Origin: Halomonas caseinilytica
Lineage (GTDB): Bacteria; Pseudomonadota; Gammaproteobacteria; Pseudomonadales; Halomonadaceae
DNA length: 64,000 bases
Direction: 5' to 3'
Assembly (NCBI RefSeq): GCF_001662305.1
Contig: NZ_BDEP01000028.1
Location: 1 to 64,000 of the forward strand
Under the pieces are notes generated by a model, which was not told the DNA's origin, did no database searches, and was given only the letters and a program-made list of their open reading frames with translations. The position numbers and the translations under genes were made by a program. Positions within the stretch are counted from its first letter, which is position 1. The number at the start of each line of letters is the position of its first letter. Shown piece by piece: positions 38,062-48,074 of this stretch.

Positions 38062-38964
38062 CTACACATCGGAACGTGCCGCATAGATCGAGGTGATCCA
38101 GTCCAGGAAGACTCGCACGCGGGGCGATAGCTGCCGCCGCTGAGGATAGACCGCGTGCAGCGGCAGCGTCGGTTTGGGCCACTCTGGCAGGACTTCCACG
38201 AGCTCTCCCCGCTCGATCAGGGGCGCGACATGAAAGCGCGGCAATTGAATCATGCCGCATCCCTGGCGAGCACTCTCCACATAGGTCGAGGCATCGTTGA
38301 CCGTGATCCAGCCACCGACCTCGAAAGCCCGGGAACGGCCATCCACGATCACATCCAGGGTGCTGTCCACCGCATTGTTGCCAGAGAAGAAATTGACCAC
38401 CTGGTGCTTGTGAAGCTCGTCGGGATGACGCGGATACCCGGCGCTCTCCAGGTATGTCGGGCTGGCACAGATCGTCTGGGGCATTTCAGCCAGCTTGCGG
38501 GCGACCAGGCTGGAATCCGCTGGGGCTCCGGAGCGCAGCGCACAATCCACGCCCTCTCCCACCAGATCCACGAACCGGTCTCCACTGGTCAGAATCAGCT
38601 CCAAGCGCGGATAACGGCGATGGAACTCCTGAATGCGCGGCAACACGATCAGCCGGGCCTGGGCGCCATGCATCTCGACACGCAAGACACCGTCGGGATT
38701 ATCGGCGACCGGCTTCAGGGTTGCTTCGGCATCCTCCAGTTCCGCCAGCAGACGCACGCAACGCTCGTGGAACGCCTTTCCCTCGGGGGTGGGACGTACC
38801 TGTCGCGTCGTGCGTTCCAGCAGGCGTACACCCAACCGACTTTCCATCCGCTGAATGGCCAGGGTGGCGGTCGCTCGGGGAATATCGAGCCCGTTGGCCG
38901 CCTTGGTGAAGCTACCGCTCTCCACGATGCGCACGAAAAGGGTCATCGCCTCGAACCGGTCCAT
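38062..38964 (-). CDS. LysR-family transcriptional regulator
   Basis: 300 residues with the LysR N-terminal helix-turn-helix (FVRIVESGSFTKAANGLDIPRATATLAIQRMESRLGVRLL region, residues about 10-60) and the two-lobed effector domain (VGEGVDCALRSG). It closely resembles the CrgA/AaeR-like subgroup. It is divergent from the SDR at 39069 with about 100 bases between, and so probably regulates it. Confidence 0.9.
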   Translation of the reverse strand: MDRFEAMTLFVRIVESGSFTKAANGLDIPRATATLAIQRMESRLGVRLLERTTRQVRPTPEGKAFHERCVRLLAELEDAEATLKPVADNPDGVLRVEMHGAQARLIVLPRIQEFHRRYPRLELILTSGDRFVDLVGEGVDCALRSGAPADSSLVARKLAEMPQTICASPTYLESAGYPRHPDELHKHQVVNFFSGNNAVDSTLDVIVDGRSRAFEVGGWITVNDASTYVESARQGCGMIQLPRFHVAPLIERGELVEVLPEWPKPTLPLHAVYPQRRQLSPRVRVFLDWITSIYAARSDV

Positions 38965-39068
38965 ACGAATTGTTTTTCCTGGCTGAATAGTCTTTGCAGA
39001 TTAGCTGATTTATTCGCGTGATTGGAATGCCAATACTGGGCAGCGTCAACTCAACGAGGAACGGATCA

Positions 39069-39809
39069 ATGACCGACACAACGCAGCAAGTCGCACTGGT
39101 GACCGGCGCTTCCCGTGGCATCGGCCGTGCCATCGCTCTCAAGCTCGCCGAGGATGGCTTCGCCGTGGTGGTGAACTATGCCGGCAATGCGGAGCTGGCA
39201 AACCAGACTGTGGCCGAAATCGAGACGAACGGTGGCCGCGGAGTGGCACTACAGGCCGATATCGGCAATTCGGCGTCCGTCATTCGGCTTTTCGACCAAG
39301 CGCTGGAGGCGTTTGGACGCCTCGACGTCGTGGTCAACAATGCCGGCACCCTGCAGATGGCGAACATCACCACCGACAATGTCGAGGTCCTCGACCGTAC
39401 GCTCGCCACCAACCTCCGCGGCAGTTGGCTGGTGATGGCCAAGGCTGCCGAAACATTACGCGAGGGTGGGCGCATCATCGCCCTGTCATCGAGCGTGCTG
39501 GCGAAATCCTTCCCCGCCTACGGTGCCTACATTGCCAGCAAGGCCGGTGTCGAGGGGCTGATCAAGGTACTGGCCAATGAACTGCGCGGGCGTAACATCA
39601 CCGTCAACGGCGTGGCCCCCGGCCCCGTGGCCACAGAGCTGTTCTTCGAAGGCAAGAGCGACGAGCAGATCGCCTCGATCGCTGCCATGGCCCCCCTCGA
39701 GCGTTTGGGACAACCGGAGGAAATTGCCGATGCCGTCGCCTTCCTGGCCGGGCCGCAAGGCGGCTGGATCAATGGGCAGGTGCTACGCGCCAACGGCGGT
39801 TTCGCCTGA
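39069..39809 (+). CDS. Short-chain dehydrogenase/reductase
   Basis: Classical 246-residue SDR: TGASRGIGRAIALKLAE, NNAGTLQMA, the serine in IALSSSVLA, YGAYIASKAG and PGPVATELFFEG. It is similar to the 3-oxoacyl-ACP-reductase-like / glucose-dehydrogenase-like SDRs that are often paired with LysR regulators. The ATG at 39069 has GAGGAACGG upstream; an earlier in-frame start at 39018 is less likely. Substrate unknown. Confidence 0.88.
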   Translation: MTDTTQQVALVTGASRGIGRAIALKLAEDGFAVVVNYAGNAELANQTVAEIETNGGRGVALQADIGNSASVIRLFDQALEAFGRLDVVVNNAGTLQMANITTDNVEVLDRTLATNLRGSWLVMAKAAETLREGGRIIALSSSVLAKSFPAYGAYIASKAGVEGLIKVLANELRGRNITVNGVAPGPVATELFFEGKSDEQIASIAAMAPLERLGQPEEIADAVAFLAGPQGGWINGQVLRANGGFA

Positions 39810-39836
39810 GGCGGTCCCGACGACGCACGATCCGGC

Positions 39837-40541
39837 TCACTCCGACGAACGCAAACGCGTCACCAGGTCGACCAGGGCCGTCTCGAGTTCCAGTTCGGGC
39901 ACAGCCTGGCGCAGGGCGATATGGGCGTCCGGCTGGAACCGCTGCGGGTCGTCGACGACCTCCTGGAAGGCGTTGACCACCTCGACCAGCATCGACGGTT
40001 CCCCATCGACCTGCATGGCACCATGCACCAACAGCGCCATGTCGCGGCTACCCTTCACGCGGCGCCAGCGCTGGGCAGTGCCGACCAGCTTGCAGCCGGC
40101 GATGCGCACGTTGAAGCGGCCATCGCAATAGGCACCGGCCACCTCGCCGAGATCCGCCTCGGCCACGCCCAGGGAGGCCAACCAGTCACACCAGGGGTCG
40201 CCCAGGCGATGATAGCCCCACTCGAGATGCGCCGCCGAACTGCGTACCTCACAGCGCACCACCAGAGCCAGGTTGACCACCATCGGCCCCTGAGGCACCG
40301 GCGTACCCCCGGTGGCACGGAACAGTACCGGCCAGCCCTGCCCCTCCAGGCGTGACCGTGCCTCGTCAAAGCCTTCGAGACGAGCGTGACGACGCGGCAT
40401 CACCAGAGCCCGGTCATGCGGCGACCATGCCAGGCACGCCAGATGGCTCTCGCCCCGACACACCGCCTCCAGCAACGCCTCTTCGGCGGCGAGGCCCTCT
40501 TGCACCGAGGGGCGGTACAGAACCGTGTCGCTCGTCATCAT
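39837..40541 (-). CDS. Lipoate-protein ligase / octanoyltransferase family protein
   Basis: 234 residues of the biotin/lipoate ligase fold. The key regions are RATGGTPVPQGPMVVNLALV (the RRxxGGG-like acyl-binding loop, here diverged) and FNVRIAGCKLVGTAQRWRR, with the lysine expected to bind the acyl-adenylate. It is divergent from the liu operon and shares its upstream region containing the LiuR-type box. That could tie it to lipoylation of branched-chain ketoacid dehydrogenase, or just be neighbourly. GGAG precedes the ATG pair at 40541/40538. Confidence 0.75.
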   Translation of the reverse strand: MMTSDTVLYRPSVQEGLAAEEALLEAVCRGESHLACLAWSPHDRALVMPRRHARLEGFDEARSRLEGQGWPVLFRATGGTPVPQGPMVVNLALVVRCEVRSSAAHLEWGYHRLGDPWCDWLASLGVAEADLGEVAGAYCDGRFNVRIAGCKLVGTAQRWRRVKGSRDMALLVHGAMQVDGEPSMLVEVVNAFQEVVDDPQRFQPDAHIALRQAVPELELETALVDLVTRLRSSE

Positions 40542-40670
40542 ATCGCTCGCTCCAGGGTGAAGCGCCCAGCTTACGTCGTCGCTTGCACCTGGCGCCATCG
40601 CTGCTCAGGCAAATTGCGACTATCCGCGCGCCCGAACTCACCACCTTGGTCGAACCTCAATCCCATGACC

Positions 40671-40686
40671 TTTACGTTAACGTAAA
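40671..40686 (+). promoter_or_regulatory. LiuR-type operator upstream of the liu operon
   Basis: TTTACGTTAACGTAAA is a perfect 16-base palindrome 81 bases before the liuA ATG. It resembles the site of LiuR, the MerR-family regulator of branched-chain amino-acid and fatty-acid degradation. No liuR gene lies in this window. Confidence 0.75.
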
Positions 40687-40767
40687 CCTGTCTTAGTCTT
40701 GGCATCATCACCTCGATGAATGATCGGGTGCGCCTCGTGGCGCGCCATCAGACCAGCGGAGTTCACC

Positions 40768-41937
40768 ATGCACGCGCCCTACCAGCCCCTCGACTTCGGT
40801 CTCGATGACGAACTGAACATGCTGCGCGACCAGGTTCACGCCTTCGCCCGCGATGAGATCGCACCTCGCGCCGCCGAGATCGACGCGCAAAACGCGTTCC
40901 CCGACGACCTCTGGCAGAAGTTCGGCGACATGGGCCTGCTCGGCATCACCGTGCCCGAGGAAGACGGCGGCAGCGGCATGGGCTATCTCGCCCACTGCAT
41001 CGCCATGGAAGAGATCTCGCGGGCCAGCGCCTCGGTGGCGCTCTCCTACGGCGCCCATTCCAATCTCTGCGTGAACCAGATCAAGCTCAACGGCAATGCG
41101 CAGCAGAAAGCCAGGTACCTGCCCGGCCTGATCAGCGGGGAGCACGTCGGTGCACTGGCCATGTCCGAGCCCGGCGCCGGTTCCGACGTGGTCTCCATGA
41201 AGCTCAAGGCCGAGAAGCGCGGTGACCGCTATGTGCTCAACGGCAACAAGATGTGGATCACCAACGGGCCCGATGCCGACGTGCTGGTGGTCTACGCCAA
41301 GACCGACCCCGACGCCGGCTCCAAGGGCATTACCGCTTTCATCATCGAGAAGGGATTCGCCGGCTTTTCCACGGCACAGAAGCTCGACAAGCTGGGCATG
41401 CGCGGCTCCAACACCTGCGAGCTGGTGTTCGAGGACTGCGAAGTGCCCGAGGAGAACGTCCTCGGCGAGGTGAACAAGGGCGCCCGGGTGCTGATGAGCG
41501 GCCTCGACTTCGAACGTACCGTGCTGGCCGCCGGACCGATCGGCATCATGCAGGCGGCCATGGACGTGGTGGTGCCCTACCTCCACGAACGCAAGCAATT
41601 CGGTCAGTCCATCGGCGAGTTCCAGTTGGTGCAAGGCAAGGTGGCCGACATGTACACCACCCTGAACGCCTGCCGGGCCTATCTGTACGCCGTCGCCGGC
41701 GCCTGCGACCGCGGCCGCACCTCACGCAAGGACGCCGCCGGCGTGATCCTCTACTGCGCCGAAAAGGCTACCCAGATGGCACTCGACGCCATTCAGCTGC
41801 TCGGCGGCAATGGCTACATCAACGAATACCCCACCGGGCGATTGCTGCGCGACGCCAAGCTCTACGAGATCGGCGCCGGCACCAGCGAGATCCGCCGCAT
41901 GCTGATCGGCCGCGAAATCTTTAACGAGTCAAAATAA
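40768..41937 (+). CDS. liuA: Isovaleryl-CoA dehydrogenase
   Basis: Converts isovaleryl-CoA to 3-methylcrotonyl-CoA in leucine breakdown. It is a 389-residue acyl-CoA dehydrogenase with [37 protein letters not shown], the catalytic Glu in [13 protein letters not shown], and [33 protein letters not shown] at the C-terminus. The assignment within the family is fixed by the following liuBCDE genes. Confidence 0.95.
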   Translation: MHAPYQPLDFGLDDELNMLRDQVHAFARDEIAPRAAEIDAQNAFPDDLWQKFGDMGLLGITVPEEDGGSGMGYLAHCIAMEEISRASASVALSYGAHSNLCVNQIKLNGNAQQKARYLPGLISGEHVGALAMSEPGAGSDVVSMKLKAEKRGDRYVLNGNKMWITNGPDADVLVVYAKTDPDAGSKGITAFIIEKGFAGFSTAQKLDKLGMRGSNTCELVFEDCEVPEENVLGEVNKGARVLMSGLDFERTVLAAGPIGIMQAAMDVVVPYLHERKQFGQSIGEFQLVQGKVADMYTTLNACRAYLYAVAGACDRGRTSRKDAAGVILYCAEKATQMALDAIQLLGGNGYINEYPTGRLLRDAKLYEIGAGTSEIRRMLIGREIFNESK

Positions 41938-41939
41938 GC

Positions 41940-42030
41940 CGGAAGCTGAAAGCCAGAAGCTGGAAGAGCTCACGCCCATGGTTGGGTGGTTTTTCTTCAA
42001 GCTTCCGGCTTCGAGCTTCAAGCTTTTATC
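41940..42030. repeat. Imperfect inverted-repeat element, copy 1 (inside liu operon)
   Basis: The gap between liuA and liuB is almost entirely an inverted repeat: GGAAGCTGAAAGCCAGAAGCTGG on the left and TTCAAGCTTCCGGCTTCGAGC plus TTCAAGC on the right, around a unique core. A related element lies at 43670-43765. It resembles REP/BIME-type intergenic palindromes. Confidence 0.7.
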
Positions 42031-42042
42031 CCGGAGGGATAA

Positions 42043-43650
42043 ATGAGCGTTCTAACATCCCAAATCAATCCGCGCAGCGAGGGTTTCCAGACCAACGAGG
42101 CGTCGATGCGCGCCGAGGTAGGCCGGTTACGCGAGCTGACCGCGGCAATCCACCAGGGCGGTGGCGAGAAGGCGCGCGCCCGGCATGAGTCGCGCGGCAA
42201 GCTGTTCGTCCGCGACCGTATCGATCACCTGCTCGACGAGGGCTCGCCCTTTCTCGAGTTCTCGGCGCTGGCCGCCCATGAGGTCTACGACAGTCCGGTG
42301 CCCGCCGCCGGTGTGGTCACCGGCATCGGCCGGGTCTCCGGCGTGGAATGCGTGATCGTCGCCAACGACGCCACGGTCAAGGGCGGCACTTACTTCCCGC
42401 TGACCGTGAAGAAGCACCTGCGCGCCCAGGAAATCGCCCGCAAGCATCGCCTGCCCTGCCTCTACTTGGTGGACTCCGGCGGTGCCTACCTGCCGTGCCA
42501 GGACGAGGTCTTCCCCGACCGCGACCACTTCGGGCGCATCTTCTACAACCAGGCCACCCTCTCCGCCGAGGGCATTCCGCAGATCGCCGTGGTCATGGGC
42601 TCGTGCACCGCCGGCGGCGCCTATGTGCCGGCCATGGCCGACGAGTCGATCATCGTGCGCGAACAGGGCACCATCTTCCTCGGTGGTCCGCCACTGGTGA
42701 AGGCCGCCACGGGCGAGTCGATCAGCGCCGAGGACCTGGGCGGCGCCGATGTGCACGCCAAGGTCAGCGGTGTGGCCGATCACTACGCCGAGAACGACGC
42801 CCATGCCCTGCAACTGGCGCGACGCTGCGTGGCTCGGCTCAACTGGCAGAAGCACGGTCAGCTGGCCATGGCCGAACCCAAGCCGCCGCGCCTCGATCCC
42901 GAGGAGCTCTACGGCATCGTCGGCACCGATCTCAGAAAGCCCTTCGAGGTTCGCGAAGTGATCGGCCGCATCGTCGACGACTCCGCCTTCGACGAATTCA
43001 AGCGCACCTACGGCGACACCCTGGTCACCGGCTTCGCACATATCCACGGCCACCCGGTGGGCATCGTCGCCAACAACGGCGTACTGTTCTCGGAATCCGC
43101 CATGAAGGGCGCGCATTTCATCGAGCTGTGCGCTCAACGCAAGATTCCGCTGGTGTTCCTGCAGAACATCACCGGCTTCATGGTCGGCTCCAAGTACGAG
43201 CACGAAGGCATCGCCAAGCACGGCGCCAAGCTGGTCACCGCCGTGGCCTGCGCCCGCGTGCCCAAGTTCACCGTGCTGATCGGCGGCAGCTTCGGCGCCG
43301 GCAACTACGGTATGTGCGGTCGCGCCTATGATCCCAACCTGCTGTTCATGTGGCCCAACGCGCGCATCTCGGTGATGGGCGGCGAACAGGCGGCCGGCGT
43401 GCTGGCCCAGGTCAAGCGTGAGCAGCTGGAGCGCGAGGGGCGCGAATGGTCCGCCGAAGAGGAAGCTGCCTTCAAGCAGCCGACCCGCGACCAGTACGAG
43501 CACCAGGGCCACCCCTACTACGCCAGCGCGCGACTCTGGGACGACGGCGTCATCGACCCGGCCCAGACCCGCGACGTGCTCAGCCTATCGCTCGCCGCCG
43601 CCATGAACGCCGAGATAGAAGACACCAAATTCGGCGTGTTCAGGATGTGA
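42043..43650 (+). CDS. liuB: Methylcrotonyl-CoA carboxylase, carboxyltransferase subunit
   Basis: 535-residue beta subunit that transfers the carboxyl group from biotin to 3-methylcrotonyl-CoA. It has the two-lobed carboxyltransferase fold with [69 protein letters not shown] and [18 protein letters not shown], all typical of MCC-beta rather than propionyl-CoA carboxylase. A repeat element lies before it and another after it. Confidence 0.96.
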   Translation: MSVLTSQINPRSEGFQTNEASMRAEVGRLRELTAAIHQGGGEKARARHESRGKLFVRDRIDHLLDEGSPFLEFSALAAHEVYDSPVPAAGVVTGIGRVSGVECVIVANDATVKGGTYFPLTVKKHLRAQEIARKHRLPCLYLVDSGGAYLPCQDEVFPDRDHFGRIFYNQATLSAEGIPQIAVVMGSCTAGGAYVPAMADESIIVREQGTIFLGGPPLVKAATGESISAEDLGGADVHAKVSGVADHYAENDAHALQLARRCVARLNWQKHGQLAMAEPKPPRLDPEELYGIVGTDLRKPFEVREVIGRIVDDSAFDEFKRTYGDTLVTGFAHIHGHPVGIVANNGVLFSESAMKGAHFIELCAQRKIPLVFLQNITGFMVGSKYEHEGIAKHGAKLVTAVACARVPKFTVLIGGSFGAGNYGMCGRAYDPNLLFMWPNARISVMGGEQAAGVLAQVKREQLEREGREWSAEEEAAFKQPTRDQYEHQGHPYYASARLWDDGVIDPAQTRDVLSLSLAAAMNAEIEDTKFGVFRM

Positions 43651-43669
43651 CCCCTTGCTGCGCAAGGGA

Positions 43670-43765
43670 GCCGGAAGCTTGAAGCTGTAAGCTGGAAGTC
43701 ACTACCGCACGCCCCAGAGGCAAGCTGCCGAGGTTTCTTCAAGCGTCCAGCTTCTGGCTTCAAGC
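43670..43765. repeat. Imperfect inverted-repeat element, copy 2 (inside liu operon)
   Basis: The gap between liuB and liuC holds left arm GGAAGCTTGAAGCTGTAAGC and right arm CCAGCTTCTGGCTTCAAGCT around a unique core, closely matching the arms of the element between liuA and liuB. The cores differ, so the similarity is confined to the arms. Confidence 0.7.
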
Positions 43766-43784
43766 TCTGCTAACGAGGTCTGAG

Positions 43785-44618
43785 ATGTCAGATACCCCCA
43801 CTTATTCACGATTGGCAATCGATACCCGCGGCGTTGCGTGGCTGACGCTGGATCGCCCGGATGTGCTCAACGCTTTCGACGATGCCTTGATCGGTGAGCT
43901 CAACGGGCACCTTCAGCATGTTCGGGAGGCCGCCGAGCGTGACGAGATTCACCTGCTGGTGCTGGGTTCCGAAGGCAAGCATTTCTCCGCCGGGGCGGAT
44001 CTGGGCTGGATGAAGCGCATGGTCGACTACGACCTCGAGGACAATCTGGCCGACTCCCGCCAGCTCGCAGCGCTGATGCACGGGCTCGACACCCTGCCCT
44101 GCCCCACGCTCTGCCGGGTGCAGGGGGCAGCCTTCGGTGGTGCCGTGGGCCTGGCCGCCTGCTGCGATATCGTCATCGCCTCGGAGAAGGCTCGCTTCTG
44201 CCTCTCCGAGGTCAAGATCGGCCTCTCGCCGGCGGTGATCAGCCCCTATGTGCAACGCGCCCTGGGCGAGCGGCAAATGCGCCGCTACGCGCTGACCGCC
44301 GAGGTCATCGATGCGTCCACTGCCGAGGCCCTGGGGCTCGCGCACCGTGTGGTCGAGCCGGATGCCCTGGACGAGGCGGTCGACGCCATGGTCGAGACGC
44401 TGCTCGCCACCTCGCCGCAATCCAGCCGCGCCACCAAGGCGTTGCTCGCCGAGGTTGCACGCGAGCCCGACAGCGCCGCGACCCGCGAGCGTACCTGCCA
44501 GGTGATCGCCGAGCTGCGCGTCAGCGACGAAGGCCAGGAAGGCCTGGCCAGTTTCTTCGACAAGCGCCGCCCCCGTTGGGCGCCCGAACCACCCTCCACT
44601 ACGGAGCGCTCCTCATGA
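43785..44618 (+). CDS. liuC: Methylglutaconyl-CoA hydratase (enoyl-CoA hydratase family)
   Basis: 277-residue crotonase-fold enzyme hydrating 3-methylglutaconyl-CoA to HMG-CoA. The oxyanion-hole motifs are SEGKHFSAGADLGWMKRM and CRVQGAAFGGAVGLAACCDIVIA, and the active-site region LSEVKIGLSPAVISPYV is present. Its stop overlaps the liuD ATG by 4 bases. Confidence 0.93.
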   Translation: MSDTPTYSRLAIDTRGVAWLTLDRPDVLNAFDDALIGELNGHLQHVREAAERDEIHLLVLGSEGKHFSAGADLGWMKRMVDYDLEDNLADSRQLAALMHGLDTLPCPTLCRVQGAAFGGAVGLAACCDIVIASEKARFCLSEVKIGLSPAVISPYVQRALGERQMRRYALTAEVIDASTAEALGLAHRVVEPDALDEAVDAMVETLLATSPQSSRATKALLAEVAREPDSAATRERTCQVIAELRVSDEGQEGLASFFDKRRPRWAPEPPSTTERSS

Positions 44619-46663
44619 GCCACGCTTTCGATACCCTGCTGGTGGCCAACCGCGGTGAGATCGCCTGCCGCGTGATGCGCACTGCCCGCCGCATGGGCCT
44701 GCGCACCGTGGCCGTCTATTCCGACGCCGATGCCAGCGCCCGCCACGTGCGCGAGGCCGATGAAGCCGTGCGCCTCGGCCCGGCCGCCGCCCAGGCCAGC
44801 TATCTCGACATCCAGGCGGTGATCGCCGCCGCCCGGCGCACCGGCGCCGGTGCCGTGCATCCCGGCTACGGCTTCCTCTCCGAGAATGGCGATTTCGTCG
44901 CCGCCCTGGCCGAGGCCGGTATCACCTTCGTTGGCCCGCCTGCCTCGGCCATCGCCGCCATGGGCGACAAGTCCGCCGCCAAGGCCCGCATGCATGACGC
45001 CGGCGTACCGCTGGTGCCCGGCTACCACGGCGACGACCAGGATGACGCCCTGCTCAAGGCCGAGGCTGACCGCATCGGCTATCCGGTACTGCTCAAGGCC
45101 AGCGCCGGCGGTGGCGGCAAGGGCATGCGCGTAGTGGAATCCGCCGAGGCCTTCCAGGCCGCGCTGGACGGCTGCCGCCGCGAATCCCGCGCCGCCTTCG
45201 GCGACGATCGCATGCTGATCGAGAAATACCTGACCCAGCCGCGCCATGTCGAGGTGCAGGTGTTCTGCGACAGCCAGGGCCACGGCGTCTATCTCTTCGA
45301 GCGCGACTGCAGCGTGCAGCGCCGCCACCAGAAGGTGCTGGAAGAAGCCCCCGCCCCGGGCATGACCGAGGCCTTGCGCCGCGAGATGGGCGACGCCGCC
45401 GTACGCGCCGCCCGCGAGATCGGCTATGTGGGCGCCGGCACGGTCGAGTTCCTGCTGGACTCTTCACAAGGTCAGGACGGGTCCTTCTACTTCATGGAGA
45501 TGAACACGCGTCTCCAGGTGGAGCACCCCGTGACCGAGATGATCACCGGCCAGGACCTCGTCGAATGGCAACTGCGCGTCGCCATGGGCGAGGCGCTCCC
45601 CATGGCGCAGGAGGCGTTGACCATCACCGGCCACAGCTTCGAGGCACGTCTCTACGCCGAGGACCCGGCGCAGGGCTTCCTGCCCGCCACCGGCACCCTG
45701 AACCGCTTCGAGCTGGATCTCGCCGGCGCCGGGCTCGAGCCGGCCCAGGTACGCCTGGACAGCGGCGTGGCCAGCGGCGATGCCGTCTCCATGCACTACG
45801 ATCCGATGCTGGCCAAGCTGATCGTCCACGGTGATGACCGCGAACAGGCGCTCGCCACCCTCAACCGCGCCCTGGCCGCCCTCGACGTTCAAGGCGTGAC
45901 CACCAACCGCGACTTCCTGCAACGCCTGGCAACGCACCCCGCCTTTCGCGCCGCCGAGCTGGACACCCGCTTCATCGAGCACCACGAGGCGGAACTGTTC
46001 GCGCCGCGACACTATACGGCCGAAGAATATGCCAGCGCCGCCCTGGTCGGCCTCCACCAGCTCGGTCAGGAACGCGAGAGCGACTCGCCCTGGGACCGCC
46101 ACGACGGCTTCCGGCTCAACGCCGAACACACCATCCGCATCGCCCTCTGCGCCCCGGACCGAATCGACGACGCAGACGCCCTGGTCACCGTCGAGGGCAA
46201 GCGGGCAGCGCCTGGCGACCCCTGGCGCCTGCGCATCGGCGACCAAGCCTTCGATGCCACACTGCAACCGCTCGACGGCGACGCCGTGGCGGTAACCCTG
46301 GACGGCCATCGCCGCCGCCTGCAGACTCGACTGGTCGGCGAAGGACGAGAACGCAACCTGGTGGTGATGGTCGACCCGCGGCGCGAAACCCGGCTGTTCT
46401 GGCGACGCATCGACGCCATCGACCACGGTCGTCACGAGGCCGAATCCACGCTCACCGCGCCCATGCACGGCACCGTGGTGACCCTGCTGGTGCAACCCGG
46501 CGAACGCGTCGAGAAAGGCATGGCGCTGATGGTCATGGAAGCCATGAAGATGGAACACACCCTGACCGCCCCCGCCAACGGCCAGGTCGAAAGCTTCCAC
46601 TTCCAGGCCGGCGACACCGTCGGACAAGGCGACGTGCTGCTGGAATTCGCTGCAGACGAGTAA
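44615..46663 (+). CDS. liuD: Methylcrotonyl-CoA carboxylase, biotin-containing subunit
   Basis: 682-residue alpha subunit: an N-terminal biotin carboxylase (LLVANRGEIACRVMRTARRMG, ATP-grasp loop KASAGGGGKGMRVV, EMNTRLQVEHPVTEMITGQDLV), a middle domain, and a C-terminal biotinyl domain with the biotin-accepting lysine in VMEAMKMEHTL near residue 645. It works with LiuB. The start at 44615 is coupled to liuC. Confidence 0.96.
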   Translation: MSHAFDTLLVANRGEIACRVMRTARRMGLRTVAVYSDADASARHVREADEAVRLGPAAAQASYLDIQAVIAAARRTGAGAVHPGYGFLSENGDFVAALAEAGITFVGPPASAIAAMGDKSAAKARMHDAGVPLVPGYHGDDQDDALLKAEADRIGYPVLLKASAGGGGKGMRVVESAEAFQAALDGCRRESRAAFGDDRMLIEKYLTQPRHVEVQVFCDSQGHGVYLFERDCSVQRRHQKVLEEAPAPGMTEALRREMGDAAVRAAREIGYVGAGTVEFLLDSSQGQDGSFYFMEMNTRLQVEHPVTEMITGQDLVEWQLRVAMGEALPMAQEALTITGHSFEARLYAEDPAQGFLPATGTLNRFELDLAGAGLEPAQVRLDSGVASGDAVSMHYDPMLAKLIVHGDDREQALATLNRALAALDVQGVTTNRDFLQRLATHPAFRAAELDTRFIEHHEAELFAPRHYTAEEYASAALVGLHQLGQERESDSPWDRHDGFRLNAEHTIRIALCAPDRIDDADALVTVEGKRAAPGDPWRLRIGDQAFDATLQPLDGDAVAVTLDGHRRRLQTRLVGEGRERNLVVMVDPRRETRLFWRRIDAIDHGRHEAESTLTAPMHGTVVTLLVQPGERVEKGMALMVMEAMKMEHTLTAPANGQVESFHFQAGDTVGQGDVLLEFAADE

Positions 46664-46844
46664 CCACCGTGCCCCTGGCAAGCAGCGTCCAAGGTAAGCG
46701 GCGCCGGGGGGGCAGGCCGTAGCGAAGGTCATTCGCCATGGATGGCAAATGTAGCGTCCAGGGAAGGATTCACAGCGCCTTCGCCAAGGCCTGCCGCCGG
46801 ATCAGCCGCTGCTCTGGATTCTCTCGAATGATTGGAGCTCTGCA
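46664..46844. other. Intergenic gap between liuD and liuE
   Basis: About 180 bases within the operon. It contains a GC-rich segment and the stretch GCCATGGATGGCAAATG (46736-46752), including the palindrome GCCATGGATGGC. It has the look of an interspersed intergenic element, unlike the two arm-repeats upstream, but only one copy is in the window, so I cannot show it is repeated. Confidence 0.35.
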
Positions 46845-47762
46845 ATGGCATTCCCCAAGCAAATCCGCCTGGTCGACGTCGCCCCCCGCGACGGGCTGCA
46901 GAACGAACCCGAGGCCATCGACACCGACACCAAACTCGAACTGATCGACCGCCTCGCCGATGCCGGCCTGCGACATATCGAAGCCGCCAGCTTCGTCTCG
47001 CCCAAGTGGGTACCGCAGATGGCCGACCACCGCGAAGTAATGACCGGCCTCAAGCGCCGCCCCGGCATTACCTACTCCGCCCTCACCCCCAACCTCAAAG
47101 GGCTCGAGGCAGCACTGGAATGCGGTGTCGAAGAAGTCGCGGTGTTCGGCGCCGCCAGTGAGGCCTTCTCGCACAAGAACATCAACTGCTCCATCGCCGA
47201 ATCCCTGGAACGCTTCGCCCCGGTGCTGGAACGCGCGCAACAGGCCGGCATCCGCGTGCGCGGCTATGTCTCCTGCGTGCTCGGCTGCCCCTACGAAGGC
47301 GAGATCGCCCCCGCCAAGGTCGCGGAGGTCGCCAAGGCCCTGTTCGAGATGGGCTGCTTCGAGGTCTCGCTGGGCGACACCATCGGCACCGGCACCCCGC
47401 TCAAGGCCAAGCGCATGCTCGAGGCCGTAGCCCGCGACGTTCCCATGGACAAGCTCGCCGCCCACTTCCACGACACCTACGGCCAGGCACTCGCCAACCT
47501 CTACGCCGTGCTCGAGGAAGGCATCGCCGTGATCGACAGCTCCGTCGCCGGCCTGGGTGGCTGCCCCTATGCCAAGGGCGCCGCCGGCAACGTCGCCAGC
47601 GAAGACGTCGTCTACCTGCTCAACGGCCTGGGCATCGACAGCGGCGTCGACCTCGACAAACTCGCCGCCACCGGCGACTGGATCACCCAGGCCATCGGCC
47701 GACCCAACCGCTCCAAGGCTGGCGTTGCCACTGCCACGAAGCTATCTGACACATCCGGCTGA
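46845..47762 (+). CDS. liuE: Hydroxymethylglutaryl-CoA lyase
   Basis: 305-residue TIM-barrel lyase cleaving HMG-CoA to acetoacetate and acetyl-CoA, the last step of leucine catabolism. It shows [13 protein letters not shown], the metal-binding [12 protein letters not shown] and the catalytic-cysteine loop [16 protein letters not shown]. It closes the liuABCDE set. Confidence 0.96.
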   Translation: MAFPKQIRLVDVAPRDGLQNEPEAIDTDTKLELIDRLADAGLRHIEAASFVSPKWVPQMADHREVMTGLKRRPGITYSALTPNLKGLEAALECGVEEVAVFGAASEAFSHKNINCSIAESLERFAPVLERAQQAGIRVRGYVSCVLGCPYEGEIAPAKVAEVAKALFEMGCFEVSLGDTIGTGTPLKAKRMLEAVARDVPMDKLAAHFHDTYGQALANLYAVLEEGIAVIDSSVAGLGGCPYAKGAAGNVASEDVVYLLNGLGIDSGVDLDKLAATGDWITQAIGRPNRSKAGVATATKLSDTSG

Positions 47763-47796
47763 CTACCAAAGGCACACATTGTGCTATCCTCACCTT

Positions 47797-48074
47797 ATGA
47801 AGCCGATCACATGGAACACCGAGAAGAACCAACGCCTACAGGAGGAAAGGGGTATTTCCTTCGAGGCGGTGGTCTTCCACATGTCGGCGGGTGATCTTCT
47901 TGATACACTGGAACATCCAAACCAGAAGCGTTCCCAGGCCAGCAGATCCATGTGATCGACATAGAGGGGTACGCATACCTCGTACCTTTTGTCGAGTCGG
48001 ATGATGAAATCTTCCTGAAGACCATTATCCCGAGCCGAAAAGCGACAAAGGCCTATCTGGGAGGTGGCAAATGA
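47797..48074 (+). pseudogene. BrnT-like toxin gene with a frameshift
   Basis: The first frame encodes MKPITWNTEKNQRLQEERGI...NQKR and then goes out of frame to a TGA at about 47953. Continuing in the next frame from 47937 gives GQQIHVIDIEGYAYLVPFVE...IIPSRKATKAYLGGGK and ends exactly at the antitoxin start with an ATGA overlap. Together they make a normal BrnT-type toxin of about 92 residues (an RNase-fold toxin). One base appears lost in AAGCGTTCCCAGG, where a Tyr codon is expected. This is either a real inactivating deletion or a sequence error. Promoter-proximal CACACATTGTG (47773-47783) may be the autoregulatory site. Confidence 0.75.

Noticed and set aside
41940..43765. The liu-operon inverted repeats as attC sites or transposon ends
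   Set aside because: They lack GTTRRRY/RYYYAAC-type ends and target duplications, and no mobile gene is present; REP-like elements fit better.
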